Shown in pieces: positions 1 to 8,291 of a stretch of 64,000 nucleotides of DNA (within the stretch, counting starts at the first letter, position 1; each line of letters starts with the position of its first letter). Under the pieces are notes generated by a model that was given only the letters and a program-made list of their open reading frames with translations, was not told the origin of the DNA and made no database searches. The stretch lies in contig JAJNQB010000016.1 of NCBI GenBank assembly GCA_021155045.1, positions 62,001 to 126,000 on the forward strand, written 5' to 3'. Position numbers and translations under genes: made by a program. The stretch is from Arcticibacter sp. GTDB taxonomy: Bacteria; Bacteroidota; Bacteroidia; 2-12-FULL-35-15.

Positions 1-638
1 GTTGGGCATCATTTACTTTAAATATGATGCTTGCTCTTATATTTATTTCTGCTTCATTAGACGATTTTTCTCATCTAAGATTTTATGCATTAAACAATGA
101 GAATTTAAAATATTATTCATTGAGTAGTTCTGTTTTGTATTTAAGGTACATCTGTTTTGCGCTGGTTGCTTATCTTTTAGTGCTAACGTATAAACTTTTA
201 AAAACAAATACATTTCGAAATTATAGTCTATCAAAATTTTTTAATGGTTCTATCATCCATTTTTTCATTCTTATAATACTTTGTAGTGAGCTAATAAACA
301 TACATCAGCTGAATCTTGAAAGAGGAGAAAATATTTTTCATAGCACCAATGCCATCTATAAAATTGGTTTTACAGTTCTGTTTACTATTTATTCCTTTGC
401 ACTTATTGCTTTTGGAATATTTAAAAAGAACAGAATCATGCGTATTTCAGCAATTGTTTTATTTGGTATAACCTTATTAAAATTAGTAACATTCGACACT
501 TGGAATTTATCTACAGGATATAAAGTTATATGTTATATTTTACTAGGTGTTATACTATTGGTAGTTGCATTTTTATATCAAAAATTTAAAGTGCTTATTT
601 TTGGTAACGATGCAGAATTAAACAACAAAGAATCATAA
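1..638 (+). CDS. DUF2339-type polytopic membrane protein, 3' part
   Basis: The reading frame is open to the left edge (the codons before the first ATG at 24 have no stop), so only the C-terminal part of a larger protein is present. What remains is strongly hydrophobic, with about six membrane helices, and ends in the pattern typical of DUF2339 proteins: a GFTVLFTIYSFALIAFGIF helix, then RIMRISAIVLFGITLLKL, then a last helix followed by a short basic tail. DUF2339 proteins are large inner-membrane proteins of unknown function. The stop codon overlaps the next start by one base (TAATG), so translation is probably coupled to the DUF3999-like gene, a pairing seen in other genomes. Function is unknown. 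Confidence 0.75.
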   Translation, partial: WASFTLNMMLALIFISASLDDFSHLRFYALNNENLKYYSLSSSVLYLRYICFALVAYLLVLTYKLLKTNTFRNYSLSKFFNGSIIHFFILIILCSELINIHQLNLERGENIFHSTNAIYKIGFTVLFTIYSFALIAFGIFKKNRIMRISAIVLFGITLLKLVTFDTWNLSTGYKVICYILLGVILLVVAFLYQKFKVLIFGNDAELNNKES

Positions 639-1882
639 TGAAACACATTAATATATTTTTTACATTTTTGTTTTTTTCATTTTATAGTTTCTCGCAAATT
701 AATTCCTATACATTCAAAAGAAAGCTTGATTCAGTTGGCGTTGATGGATATTATTCTATTCCATTAAGCCCTGAAATAACGTCAAAAAGTAAAAGTAGCT
801 TAAACGATTTAAGGCTTTATCAGATTAGGGAGAATGATACAATTGAAGTTCCTTATTTAATAAACTACAAAGGAGATAAAGTTGAAAACAAAGAATCTTT
901 TTTTGAACTAATTAATACCGTGTCTAATTTGAAGTGTTGCTCTTTTGTAACGCTCAAAATGAATAAAAGAAGAATAATAAACACCATTTATTTTGATATA
1001 GAACAATCAAATTTTGATAAAAACATTACTGTTGAAGGTAGCAATAACAATAAAGATTGGTATGTCATAAAAACTCATTTACGAATAACAGGATTCTATA
1101 ATAATTCAATTAATTTTAAATCAACCAGTATTGATTTTCCAAATGCTGAATACGAATATTTTAGAATAAAACTGGATGATGATGCTAGTGAAAAAGTTGT
1201 TATTCATAAGGCGGTTGCTTACGAAAGTTCTGTAAACAATGGAGAATATGATAAGTTGGTGGTTTTAAGTAAAAAGCAAACTAATAATAAAGAAACTAAA
1301 ACATCAGAAACAGTAATTAATTATGGTGCCAATCAGATTATTAACTACATAAAAATTAATTGTGTAAACAAAGAAAATTTTTATCGCAATATTAATATTT
1401 ACAAATCTATTGGGACTTTCCCTACAGCTAAAGGAAAAGAAGAAGCATGGCAACTTATATCAACTGGTATTTTAGCATCTGATAGAGAAAATAAATTCAA
1501 TTTAAATAATTCACAAACTACAAAACTTAAAATAGAAGTTATTAATTACGATAATCAACCTATTGAGATAACAGATGTAGAAGCCTATTCAGAAAAAATT
1601 GAATTGATTTCTAAATTGCCATTAAACGGATTGGTTTATTTGGCTTATGGAAAAGAAAATGAAAAAGCTCCCGTTTATGATTTAGTACATTTTAAATCTA
1701 AAATCCCTGAAAATTTGAATTCGATTAAGCTTGGAAAAGAAGAAACTAAAATTGAAAAACTCGAAAAAAAGTCTGCCTTAATTGAAAATAAAATTTGGCT
1801 TTGGGTTGCATTAGGCTCTCTGGTGCTTTTGATCGGCTATTTTGCTCTAAAAATGCTTAAAAATGAGCAGTCTAAGGACTAA
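638..1882 (+). CDS. DUF3999-like exported membrane-anchored protein
   Basis: This 414-aa protein has an N-terminal signal peptide (MKHINIFFTFLFFSFYSFSQ), a long beta-rich periplasmic part with two discoidin-like stretches (around residues 95-190 and 225-315), and one membrane helix near the C-terminus (WLWVALGSLVLLIGYFALK) followed by a short basic tail. This layout, and its position directly behind a DUF2339 gene with a one-base overlap, fits the DUF3999 family, which is thought to work with DUF2339 at the cell envelope. The biochemical role is unknown. The family call rests on layout and context rather than on a diagnostic motif. Confidence 0.55.
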   Translation: MKHINIFFTFLFFSFYSFSQINSYTFKRKLDSVGVDGYYSIPLSPEITSKSKSSLNDLRLYQIRENDTIEVPYLINYKGDKVENKESFFELINTVSNLKCCSFVTLKMNKRRIINTIYFDIEQSNFDKNITVEGSNNNKDWYVIKTHLRITGFYNNSINFKSTSIDFPNAEYEYFRIKLDDDASEKVVIHKAVAYESSVNNGEYDKLVVLSKKQTNNKETKTSETVINYGANQIINYIKINCVNKENFYRNINIYKSIGTFPTAKGKEEAWQLISTGILASDRENKFNLNNSQTTKLKIEVINYDNQPIEITDVEAYSEKIELISKLPLNGLVYLAYGKENEKAPVYDLVHFKSKIPENLNSIKLGKEETKIEKLEKKSALIENKIWLWVALGSLVLLIGYFALKMLKNEQSKD

Positions 1883-1903
1883 CATTTAAGCTTTCTTTTA
1901 CCG

Positions 1904-1933
1904 TTGCACATTTAAAATAATAGTTTATTTTTG
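1904..1933 (+). promoter_or_regulatory. Bacteroidota-type promoter for the E2 gene
   Basis: A TTG at 1904-1906 and TATTTTTG (TAnnTTTG) at 1926-1933 are 19 nt apart, matching the -33/-7 promoter of Bacteroidota. The E2 start follows 38 nt downstream. Confidence 0.6.
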
Positions 1934-1971
1934 TAACCTCTTTAAACTTTACAAACTATTATATTAAAATT

Positions 1972-3288
1972 ATGGCACAAGTTGAGTTAATAATGCCAAA
2001 AATGGGCGAAAGTGTTGCAGAAGCAACAATTATTAAATGGTTGAAAAATGAAGGCGATAAAATAGCTGCTGATGAAACAGTTCTTGAAATTGCTACCGAT
2101 AAAGTTGATTCCGAAATTCCTTCTACTGCTGAAGGTACATTATTAAAAAAACTTTTTAATGAAGGTGATGTGGTGCAAGTTGGTAAAGCCATTGCCATCA
2201 TCAGTACTGATACAAATGCTACAGTAGAATCTCCTAAAGTGGAAGCACCAGTTGTGGCAAATACAAATACCGTTTTAAAAGAAGTGGCTGTTTCTCCAGC
2301 AGTTGAAGTAGCAGCTATCGAAAAAAAATCTGCTGCTGGTAAATTTTATTCTCCATTGGTTAGAACCATTGCACAAAAAGAAGGTGTTTCGGTTACTGAA
2401 TTAGATGCAATTAGCGGAACTGGCTTAAATGGAAGAGTTACAAAAAACGATTTATTAGCATATATTCCAAATAAAGGAAAACAAACTACTCAAACACAAG
2501 TTGTAAAAGAAACAAGTGTTGTAAGTACTCCAAGTTCAAATGGCGCAACACATACAAAACCTGCTATTTCTGTAAATGCAGGTGATGAAATTATTGAAAT
2601 GGATCGTATGCGTAAGCTAATTGCCGACCACATGGTAATGAGTAAGCATACATCACCTCATGTTACATCGTTTGTGGAAGCAGATGTAACAAATGTGGTA
2701 TTGTGGAGGGAAAAAGTTAAAAAGAATTTAGAAAAACGCGAAGGAGAAAAACTAACGTTTACTCCAATATTTATTGAAGCATTGGTAAAAGCAATTAAAG
2801 ATTTTCCGATGATTAATGTTTCATTAGATGGAACAAAAATCATCAAACGAAAAAATATCAATATTGGTATGGCTGCTGCTTTACCGAGTGGCAATTTAAT
2901 TGTGCCAGTAATTAAAAATGCCGACCAACTAAATTTGTTAGGCTTAACTAAACAAGTAAATGATTTAGCTAATCGTGCTAGAAATAATAAATTGGCTCCA
3001 GACGACATACAAGGCGGAACATACACTATTTCAAATGTGGGTTCTTTTGGTAATGTAATGGGAACACCAATTATTAACCAACCGCAAGTTGCAATTATGG
3101 CTGTGGGAGCAATTAAAAAGAAACCAGCAGTAATAGAAACTGCACATGGCGATTTAATTGGTATTCGTCATTTTATGTATTTATCACATTCGTACGATCA
3201 TAGAGTTGTTGATGGTTCATTAGGAGGGCAGTTTGTTCGTAGAGTGGCTGATTATCTTGAGCAGTGGGATATTAATCGTGAAATTTAA
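1972..3288 (+). CDS. 2-oxoacid dehydrogenase complex E2 (dihydrolipoyl acyltransferase)
   Basis: This 438-aa protein is the acyltransferase core of a 2-oxoacid dehydrogenase complex and moves the acyl group from the lipoyl arm to CoA. Domains in order: a lipoyl domain at residues 1-77 with the lipoylated lysine at K44 (TDKVDSE); an E3/E1-binding domain around 125-160 (SPLVRTIAQKEGV, GTGLNGRVTKNDL); and a catalytic domain from about 205 to the end with the HxxxDG motif (H410, D414). The domain pattern fits branched-chain or pyruvate E2 better than succinyltransferase, but the substrate cannot be fixed here because no E1 or E3 gene is adjacent. It is expressed from its own promoter at 1904-1933. 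Confidence 0.9.
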   Translation: MAQVELIMPKMGESVAEATIIKWLKNEGDKIAADETVLEIATDKVDSEIPSTAEGTLLKKLFNEGDVVQVGKAIAIISTDTNATVESPKVEAPVVANTNTVLKEVAVSPAVEVAAIEKKSAAGKFYSPLVRTIAQKEGVSVTELDAISGTGLNGRVTKNDLLAYIPNKGKQTTQTQVVKETSVVSTPSSNGATHTKPAISVNAGDEIIEMDRMRKLIADHMVMSKHTSPHVTSFVEADVTNVVLWREKVKKNLEKREGEKLTFTPIFIEALVKAIKDFPMINVSLDGTKIIKRKNINIGMAAALPSGNLIVPVIKNADQLNLLGLTKQVNDLANRARNNKLAPDDIQGGTYTISNVGSFGNVMGTPIINQPQVAIMAVGAIKKKPAVIETAHGDLIGIRHFMYLSHSYDHRVVDGSLGGQFVRRVADYLEQWDINREI

Positions 3289-3305
3289 ATAAAAAATAAA
3301 TAAAA

Positions 3306-5363
3306 ATGAATAAAGGTATTTTAAGGATTGTTTTTCTTTTTGTAGCATTAACAAACATTTCTGATTTAACAGCAAACACATTGGACAAAAATTACACCCA
3401 AATGTTTAGCAAGGCAGAAGAATATTTTGCTAATGAAAATTATACTGCTGCTTTACCTTTGTATATAAAATTAGATTCTATTGATAAAGGAACGAATGCG
3501 AATACAAAATTTAAAATAGGTTTTTGTTATCTGAATGCCCCAACTTACAAAACAAAATCTATCCCGTATTTTGAAGATGCGATAAAAAAAATAACTTCTA
3601 GCTATGCCATGGGAGATATTAAAGAAACAAAAGCCCCTTTAAGTACATATTATTATTTAGCACAAGCATATCATTTGAATTATGATTTTGATAAAGCTAT
3701 TGAGACGTATCAAAAATATATTGAAACACTTGGATCAGATACCGACCCTAAAGTTAAAAGTGAAATTGATGATGTAAAACACGATATAGAAACATGTAAT
3801 AATGGAAAAGAATTAATTAAAAAACCTAAAAAAGCAATTATCACTAATCTTGGTGCTGAAATAAATTCGGCTTATGCAGATTATTCTCCATTAATTTCAT
3901 TGGACGAACAAACTTTGGTTTTTACATCAAGAAGAATAGGAGGAGCTAGCGATAGAAAAGAATTGAATGGAATGCATTTTGAAGATATTTATATTGCAGA
4001 ATATAAAGATGAAAAATGGCAAAAAGCAAAATTGATTGGCAAAAACATCAATGGGCAAGGGCACGAAGCAACCGTAAATTTATCTGCCGATGGATTAAAA
4101 TTATTAATATATAAAGATGATGGAGGAAATGGAAATTTATATTTAAGTCAATATAAAGGAGATGCATGGCAATCGGCTGAATACGTTGGTGCCCCTGTAA
4201 ATTCTTCTGCATGGGAAACTCATGCTTGTTTTAGTTCCGACAATCGAATTTTATACTTTGTGAGTGATAGAAGTGGAGGTTTTGGTGGTCGTGATATTTA
4301 TAAATGTTTAAGATTACCAAACGGAGAATGGGGGCCACCACAAAATTTGGGTGAAACCATTAACACTAAATACGATGAAGATGGTGTGTTTATTCATCCT
4401 GATGGAAGACAAATTTATTTTTCTTCAAAAGGACATCAATCCATGGGTGGCTTTGATATTTTTACATCTTACTTAGATGAAGAAAATGGTTTTTGGACTA
4501 GCCCTGTAAATTTTGGTTATCCAATAAACACGCCCGATGATGAAGTATTTATGGTTACTACTGCTGATGGTAAACGTTCTTTTTACTCGTCAGATAAAGA
4601 AGGTGGTTTTGGCGAAAAAGATATTTACATGATTTCTTACCAAGAGTTAGAACCAAGAGATATAACCATTTTAGTTGGTAAAATAATTAACTATAACAAT
4701 GTGGATATTTCAAACAACATGATTTATATCATTAATACAAAAAATAACGATACAATACAGGAGTTAGAAGCTAATCCTTCTACCGGAAAATTTGGTGCTA
4801 ATTTACCTGTTGGAACATCTTACAAAACAATTTATAAAATAAACAATGAGATTGTTAAAGAAGAAGTATTAGATGCTCCAAGAGGAACACGTTACAATGT
4901 GATAAGAAGAGAAATCCCTTATGGAACTCCTTATGATAGTTTAAGAATAAAAGATTCATTAGCAGTATTAGCTAAAATGTGCAGCCCGCAAGAATCAAGT
5001 TATCAATTGAACTTTGCATATAATAAAAAACAAATTGATACTAAATCGGATGAGTTTGTTAAGTTTATTAACGCTTTAGCAAAATGTATAAAAAACAACC
5101 CTAATTTGGAAATTGCTATTGAATCAAGTGCTTCAACAGTACCAACAAGCACATTTAGAACAAACGAAAACCTTGCGAACAAACGTGGAGAAGAAGCAAA
5201 ATCTGTTGTTGTAAAGGCTTTAGTAAAATTAGGATTTACAGAAACCCAATTAAAATTTGCTAAGTTTGATGCAAAAGTACAAGGACCTACATACAACAAA
5301 GATGCTAAAGAAAACGTAAGCGTTTATGAACAATACCAATACATAAAAGTAAAAGCGAAATAA
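3306..5363 (+). CDS. PorE-like TPR / PD40 propeller / OmpA-like envelope protein
   Basis: This 685-aa exported protein has a signal peptide (residues 1-23), TPR-like helices (about 30-165; AEEYFANENYTAALPLYIKL, YHLNYDFDKAIETYQKYIE), a PD40/WD40-type propeller (about 180-450; repeats such as DGRQIYFSSKGHQSMGGFDIF), a carboxypeptidase-regulatory-like domain (about 455-560) and a C-terminal OmpA-like domain. This is the domain order of PorE, a T9SS-associated lipoprotein of Porphyromonas that binds peptidoglycan, although no lipobox is seen here. The OmpA-like domain is degenerate: the peptidoglycan-binding Asp region reads ESSASTVPTST, while the Arg region (NLANKR) is kept. It lies 17 nt after the E2 gene and is followed by a strong terminator. 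Confidence 0.65.
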   Translation: MNKGILRIVFLFVALTNISDLTANTLDKNYTQMFSKAEEYFANENYTAALPLYIKLDSIDKGTNANTKFKIGFCYLNAPTYKTKSIPYFEDAIKKITSSYAMGDIKETKAPLSTYYYLAQAYHLNYDFDKAIETYQKYIETLGSDTDPKVKSEIDDVKHDIETCNNGKELIKKPKKAIITNLGAEINSAYADYSPLISLDEQTLVFTSRRIGGASDRKELNGMHFEDIYIAEYKDEKWQKAKLIGKNINGQGHEATVNLSADGLKLLIYKDDGGNGNLYLSQYKGDAWQSAEYVGAPVNSSAWETHACFSSDNRILYFVSDRSGGFGGRDIYKCLRLPNGEWGPPQNLGETINTKYDEDGVFIHPDGRQIYFSSKGHQSMGGFDIFTSYLDEENGFWTSPVNFGYPINTPDDEVFMVTTADGKRSFYSSDKEGGFGEKDIYMISYQELEPRDITILVGKIINYNNVDISNNMIYIINTKNNDTIQELEANPSTGKFGANLPVGTSYKTIYKINNEIVKEEVLDAPRGTRYNVIRREIPYGTPYDSLRIKDSLAVLAKMCSPQESSYQLNFAYNKKQIDTKSDEFVKFINALAKCIKNNPNLEIAIESSASTVPTSTFRTNENLANKRGEEAKSVVVKALVKLGFTETQLKFAKFDAKVQGPTYNKDAKENVSVYEQYQYIKVKAK

Positions 5364-5381
5364 GAAACAAATACATTAATA

Positions 5382-5418
5382 AAAAAAGCATTTACGTTGT
5401 TTACGTAAATGCTTTTTT
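5382..5418 (+). terminator. Rho-independent terminator after the PorE-like gene
   Basis: A 15-bp perfect stem (5382-5396 pairing with 5404-5418) with a 7-nt loop has an A-run on its left arm and a T-run on its right arm. It lies 18 nt after the stop codon and could stop transcription from both sides. Confidence 0.85.
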
Positions 5419-5466
5419 GTTTTCATACTTACACGTTTTAGTGTAAACCTATTTTAGGACGAGACA

Positions 5467-5509
5467 GTTTACTATAACTAAAATAAAAATACAAAATAAA
5501 AATGAGTTG
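5467..5509. repeat. 43-bp direct repeat, left copy
   Basis: This matches 6301-6343 at 41 of 43 positions, with the last 34 bases (5476-5509 and 6310-6343) identical. The two copies are 834 bp apart and bracket the 208-aa membrane-protein gene. Confidence 0.9.
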
Positions 5510-5518
5510 TTCTTTTTC

Positions 5519-5560
5519 AGGCGGGACGCCTTGTTTTATCGAACGTAGCGGGACGCTACG
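5519..5560. repeat. two short GC-rich palindromes (stem-GGA-stem)
   Basis: Two hairpins of the same design stand out from the AT-rich background: AGGCG-GGA-CGCCT at 5519-5531 and CGTAGCG-GGA-CGCTACG at 5544-5560. They look like REP-type palindromes. A similar GGCG-AGA-CGCC hairpin occurs in the higBA islet at 27008-27024. They may also act as the transcript end for the minus-strand gene at 5592. Confidence 0.6.
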
Positions 5561-5591
5561 CTCAACGGAGGTATTACTGTTATGTCCAATT

Positions 5592-6218
5592 TTACTTGTA
5601 TATACTACATATTTCTTCGGGTGACATTGTATTCAAATGGTCAGTAAGTTTAGTAAATGAATCATGTCCTTTTTCCATTGCAAATTTATCTAAAGACTTT
5701 GATACTTCTGCCTCAAAACGTATGTCTCGTTTATTTAATTGGTACGCAGCAAGTATTGGGAATAATGAAGTATTTTCATTAATAAAGTCTGTGTAGTTAT
5801 TTATCATATGTTTTAGTGTAAAAGAGTCGTTCTGAATAGATTCAATTAACAAATTTGAATCAGTTCCCAATGTCAATGAAGGTAAGTTGTTTGGATTTTT
5901 AGGGTCGGACTTAGGGTCTAAATTAATGATCACAATCTCTTTTTTTAATTTGTTCAGTTGTCCAAGTATAATTAGGGAAATGGAAGTAAAAAGAAATAGA
6001 AAAACTGGCCAAATATTATAATTTCGATTTAACTTCTTTACAATTGTCTGCCCGTAAAAAATTGAGCCCAATTTAAATATTCCAAATATTGAGTAAGATA
6101 AATAATTAACTATTTTGTCGTCAGTTAATAATGGTATAATTAAAAAAACAATTATTGTTAATGCTAAAAGTCCTATTCCATAATAGGTTGATTTGATTTC
6201 TTTTTCTTGGATCTTCAT
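5592..6218 (-). CDS. unknown membrane protein in a repeat-bounded islet
   Basis: This 208-aa protein resembles no family I recognise. It has three hydrophobic segments at about residues 12-31, 36-60 and 67-90, followed by a soluble helical domain of about 118 residues with a short Pro/Asn/Asp linker (DPKSDPKNPNNLP). There is no signal peptide and no catalytic motif. The gene sits alone between two copies of a 43-bp direct repeat and next to GC-rich palindromes, so it looks like an accessory insertion between the PorE-like gene and the paa operon. The ATG at 6218 is the only plausible start. Function is unknown. Confidence 0.6.
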   Translation of the reverse strand: MKIQEKEIKSTYYGIGLLALTIIVFLIIPLLTDDKIVNYLSYSIFGIFKLGSIFYGQTIVKKLNRNYNIWPVFLFLFTSISLIILGQLNKLKKEIVIINLDPKSDPKNPNNLPSLTLGTDSNLLIESIQNDSFTLKHMINNYTDFINENTSLFPILAAYQLNKRDIRFEAEVSKSLDKFAMEKGHDSFTKLTDHLNTMSPEEICSIYK

Positions 6219-6233
6219 AGAGTCAAAAAGTTA

Positions 6234-6263
6234 CCGCTAACGTCAGCCTCCCGATAAATCGGG
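6234..6263. other. CCGCTAAC octamer and hairpin upstream of the islet gene
   Basis: CCGCTAAC at 6234-6241 (GTTAGCGG on the minus strand, just upstream of the islet gene) is followed by a hairpin CCCGAT-AA-ATCGGG at 6250-6263. The same octamer covers the end of higA at 26194-26201, in the other islet. Confidence 0.4.
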
Positions 6264-6300
6264 GCAAGTTGTGAAAAAAACATCTTTATAAACACAATCT

Positions 6301-6343
6301 GTTTATTAAAACTAAAATAAAAATACAAAATAAAAATGAGTTG
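6301..6343. repeat. 43-bp direct repeat, right copy
   Basis: This is the partner of 5467-5509, in the same orientation, with two mismatches near its left end. A -7-like TATCTTTG lies just beyond it at 6348-6355, and an ATG for a 45-codon frame lies at 6371. Confidence 0.9.
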
Positions 6344-6454
6344 AAATTATCTTTGTACAAACAAAAAAATATGCAACACATTTCACCCGTAAACGCTATG
6401 CTGAAGCCTTTGCTTGTGCTGCGGAAAAATGATACCGTATTTTTTTCTTTGATT

Positions 6455-6940
6455 TTACAAACACTTAAAATAATCAAATGGTTCTTTGCAATCCAAACAT
6501 TTGTATAATGCTTTACAGGCAGTAGAACCAAACTGTGAAATCATTTCGGTGTTTTGTGAGTTGCATTGCGGACATTTTAAAACTTTAGGTTTTCCGATTA
6601 AAATACCTTTGTCTATTGTAGAATGGAGTGGTGGCGCAATTCCGTATTTGCGTAATTTTTCTTTTGCTTCTTCTGTTATCCAATCGGTAGTCCAAGCAGG
6701 AGAATAAACCAATTCAATTTTTACTTTTTCAATTCCAGTTTTTTTGAGTTTTAATTTTATGTCGTCCTCAATAACTTTCATTGCTGGGCAGCCTGTATAA
6801 GTTGGAGTAATGGTAATGATGTATGTGTCGTTTTCAATTTTTACATTGCGCAAAATTCCTAATTCAATAATATTTATTACTGGAATTTCAGGGTCTGGAA
6901 TATCTGAAAGTATTTCGAATATTTTTTTTTCGGTCAACAT
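6455..6940 (-). CDS. paaD: phenylacetyl-CoA epoxidase subunit PaaD
   Basis: This 161-aa protein combines an N-terminal MIP18/DUF59-type domain (DIPDPEIPVINIIELGILR, then TPTYTGCPAM) with a C-terminal cysteine-rich ribbon (CPQCNS...CKALYKCLDCKEPFDYFKC). This is the architecture of PaaD (PaaJ), which is needed for the phenylacetyl-CoA epoxidase and is thought to help mature its metal centre. It is the last of four same-strand paa genes. A 142-bp gap with short repeats separates it from paaC, so it may be less tightly coupled than the others. Confidence 0.92.
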   Translation of the reverse strand: MLTEKKIFEILSDIPDPEIPVINIIELGILRNVKIENDTYIITITPTYTGCPAMKVIEDDIKLKLKKTGIEKVKIELVYSPAWTTDWITEEAKEKLRKYGIAPPLHSTIDKGILIGKPKVLKCPQCNSQNTEMISQFGSTACKALYKCLDCKEPFDYFKCL

Positions 6941-6988
6941 TTATTTTAACGATTCTCAACAAGTTTGAATTTGAACACAATCTATATG

Positions 6989-7044
6989 TTACATCAAGTA
7001 AGCTGATGTTACTAATCAACTAATGTATTACATCGAGCGAGCTG
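6989..7044. repeat. short direct repeats in the paaC-paaD gap
   Basis: TTACATCAAGTAAGCTG at 6989-7005 and TTACATCGAGCGAGCTG at 7028-7044 agree at 14 of 17 positions. The second is followed by a small hairpin, CCCTT-(9)-AAGGG. They lie between paaC and paaD. Confidence 0.5.
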
Positions 7045-7082
7045 CCCTTGGTTTGCCGAAGGGAGGTGAGCCAATCAACCAA

Positions 7083-7841
7083 TTACCACTTTGCACCCGG
7101 GTAAGCTCTCGGCAAGTATTGCAATTCTGCCAAAATATATCCTAAGTATTCGGTGTGAACTCCTTTTCTACTTCCTGTTTGCATATATCCATCAATAGGA
7201 ACTTTTAAAGTAGCTTCCATTAATACTTCCGTAATAATTCTTTTCCAATGTGTTTTTAGATTATTGTAATCAGGAGCAATTCCTTCCTTTACAACAAACG
7301 CATCTACTTCATTGGTTTCAAATAATTCACCTGTGTACATCCAAATTTCATCTAATGATTTTTGAATACGTTGATGACTTTCTTCGGTGCCGTCTCCTAA
7401 ACGTAATGTCCAGTCGGTAGCAAATTTCAAATGGTATTTTATTTCTTTTAGTGCTTTCGCAGCAATAGCGGCAATGGTTTCATCTTTTGATTTTACTAAT
7501 TCTTCATATAAACATAAATCAAAAGCAGATACGATTAATTGACGAGCAATAGTAAATCCAAAATCGCTATTAGGCAATTGCATAATTAAGTTGCAAAGAA
7601 ACTGGCGTTCGCCACGTTTGTATGCTAAATCATCTTCTGTTTTTCCTTTTCCTTCTACTTGGGCTGTGTATTTTAAAAGTGCATCCGATCTTCCTATTAA
7701 GTCTAATGCCATATTCGTCATTGCAATATCTTCTTCTAATAATGGTCCTTTGCTGCTCCATTCGGATAAACGATGTCCGAGAATCAATGCATTGTCGCCA
7801 AGGCGTAATGCATAGTTAAATAATGCTTCCTGTTTTGTCAT
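7083..7841 (-). CDS. paaC: phenylacetyl-CoA epoxidase structural subunit PaaC
   Basis: This 252-aa protein is a ferritin-like helical protein of the PaaC family, which pairs with PaaA in the epoxidase core but has lost the diiron ligands. It shows the family's N-terminal LGDNALILGHRLSEW, ALDLIGRSDALLKY and LIVSAFDLCLYEELV stretches, and a C-terminal GVHTEYLGYILAELQ. Its length is normal for the family. It is third in the operon, 55 nt after paaB. Confidence 0.95.
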   Translation of the reverse strand: MTKQEALFNYALRLGDNALILGHRLSEWSSKGPLLEEDIAMTNMALDLIGRSDALLKYTAQVEGKGKTEDDLAYKRGERQFLCNLIMQLPNSDFGFTIARQLIVSAFDLCLYEELVKSKDETIAAIAAKALKEIKYHLKFATDWTLRLGDGTEESHQRIQKSLDEIWMYTGELFETNEVDAFVVKEGIAPDYNNLKTHWKRIITEVLMEATLKVPIDGYMQTGSRKGVHTEYLGYILAELQYLPRAYPGAKW

Positions 7842-7896
7842 TGTAACAATTAGTTTTCGTAACTCGATTATTTGTAATTCGTAGGAATAAACCGTA

Positions 7897-8193
7897 CTAA
7901 ATATTTTTTGCTCCTTCTGGCATCACATAAAATGTAGGATGGCGGTATGGTTTATCATTTGAAGGATCGAATAGCATTCCGCTGTCTTCTGGTGCTGATG
8001 CAACAATAGCAGCCGATGGCACCACCCAAATGCTTGTTCCCTCACTTCTGCGAGTGTACAAATCGCGAGCATTTTGTAATGCCATTTCTTTGTCGGTTGC
8101 ATGCACACTTCCTGCATGTTTGTGGGAAATTCCTGGATTGGCTTGAATAAATACTTCCCATAATTGACCTTGTGTATCTTTTGCGTTACTCAT
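7897..8193 (-). CDS. paaB: phenylacetyl-CoA epoxidase subunit PaaB
   Basis: This 98-aa protein matches PaaB, the small subunit needed to bridge the epoxidase PaaAC heterodimers. It has the typical LWEVFIQANPGISHKHAGSV start, the DLYTRRSEGTSIWVVPS core and the ASAPED segment. It lies second in the operon, about 100 nt after paaA. Confidence 0.95.
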   Translation of the reverse strand: MSNAKDTQGQLWEVFIQANPGISHKHAGSVHATDKEMALQNARDLYTRRSEGTSIWVVPSAAIVASAPEDSGMLFDPSNDKPYRHPTFYVMPEGAKNI

Positions 8194-8291
8194 TTTATTT
8201 TATTTTAATTTAATAAATTTTTTTTCTGTTTCAATAGTTCTCAATACGATCGTTCCTTGCTTTAACTTTCAATCATCAACTTTAAACTTTT

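Noticed and set aside
6286..6531. 81-aa minus-strand frame overlapping the end of paaD
   Set aside because: Cys/Phe-rich shadow composition, runs through the paaD 3' end and the right repeat copy; no start context.
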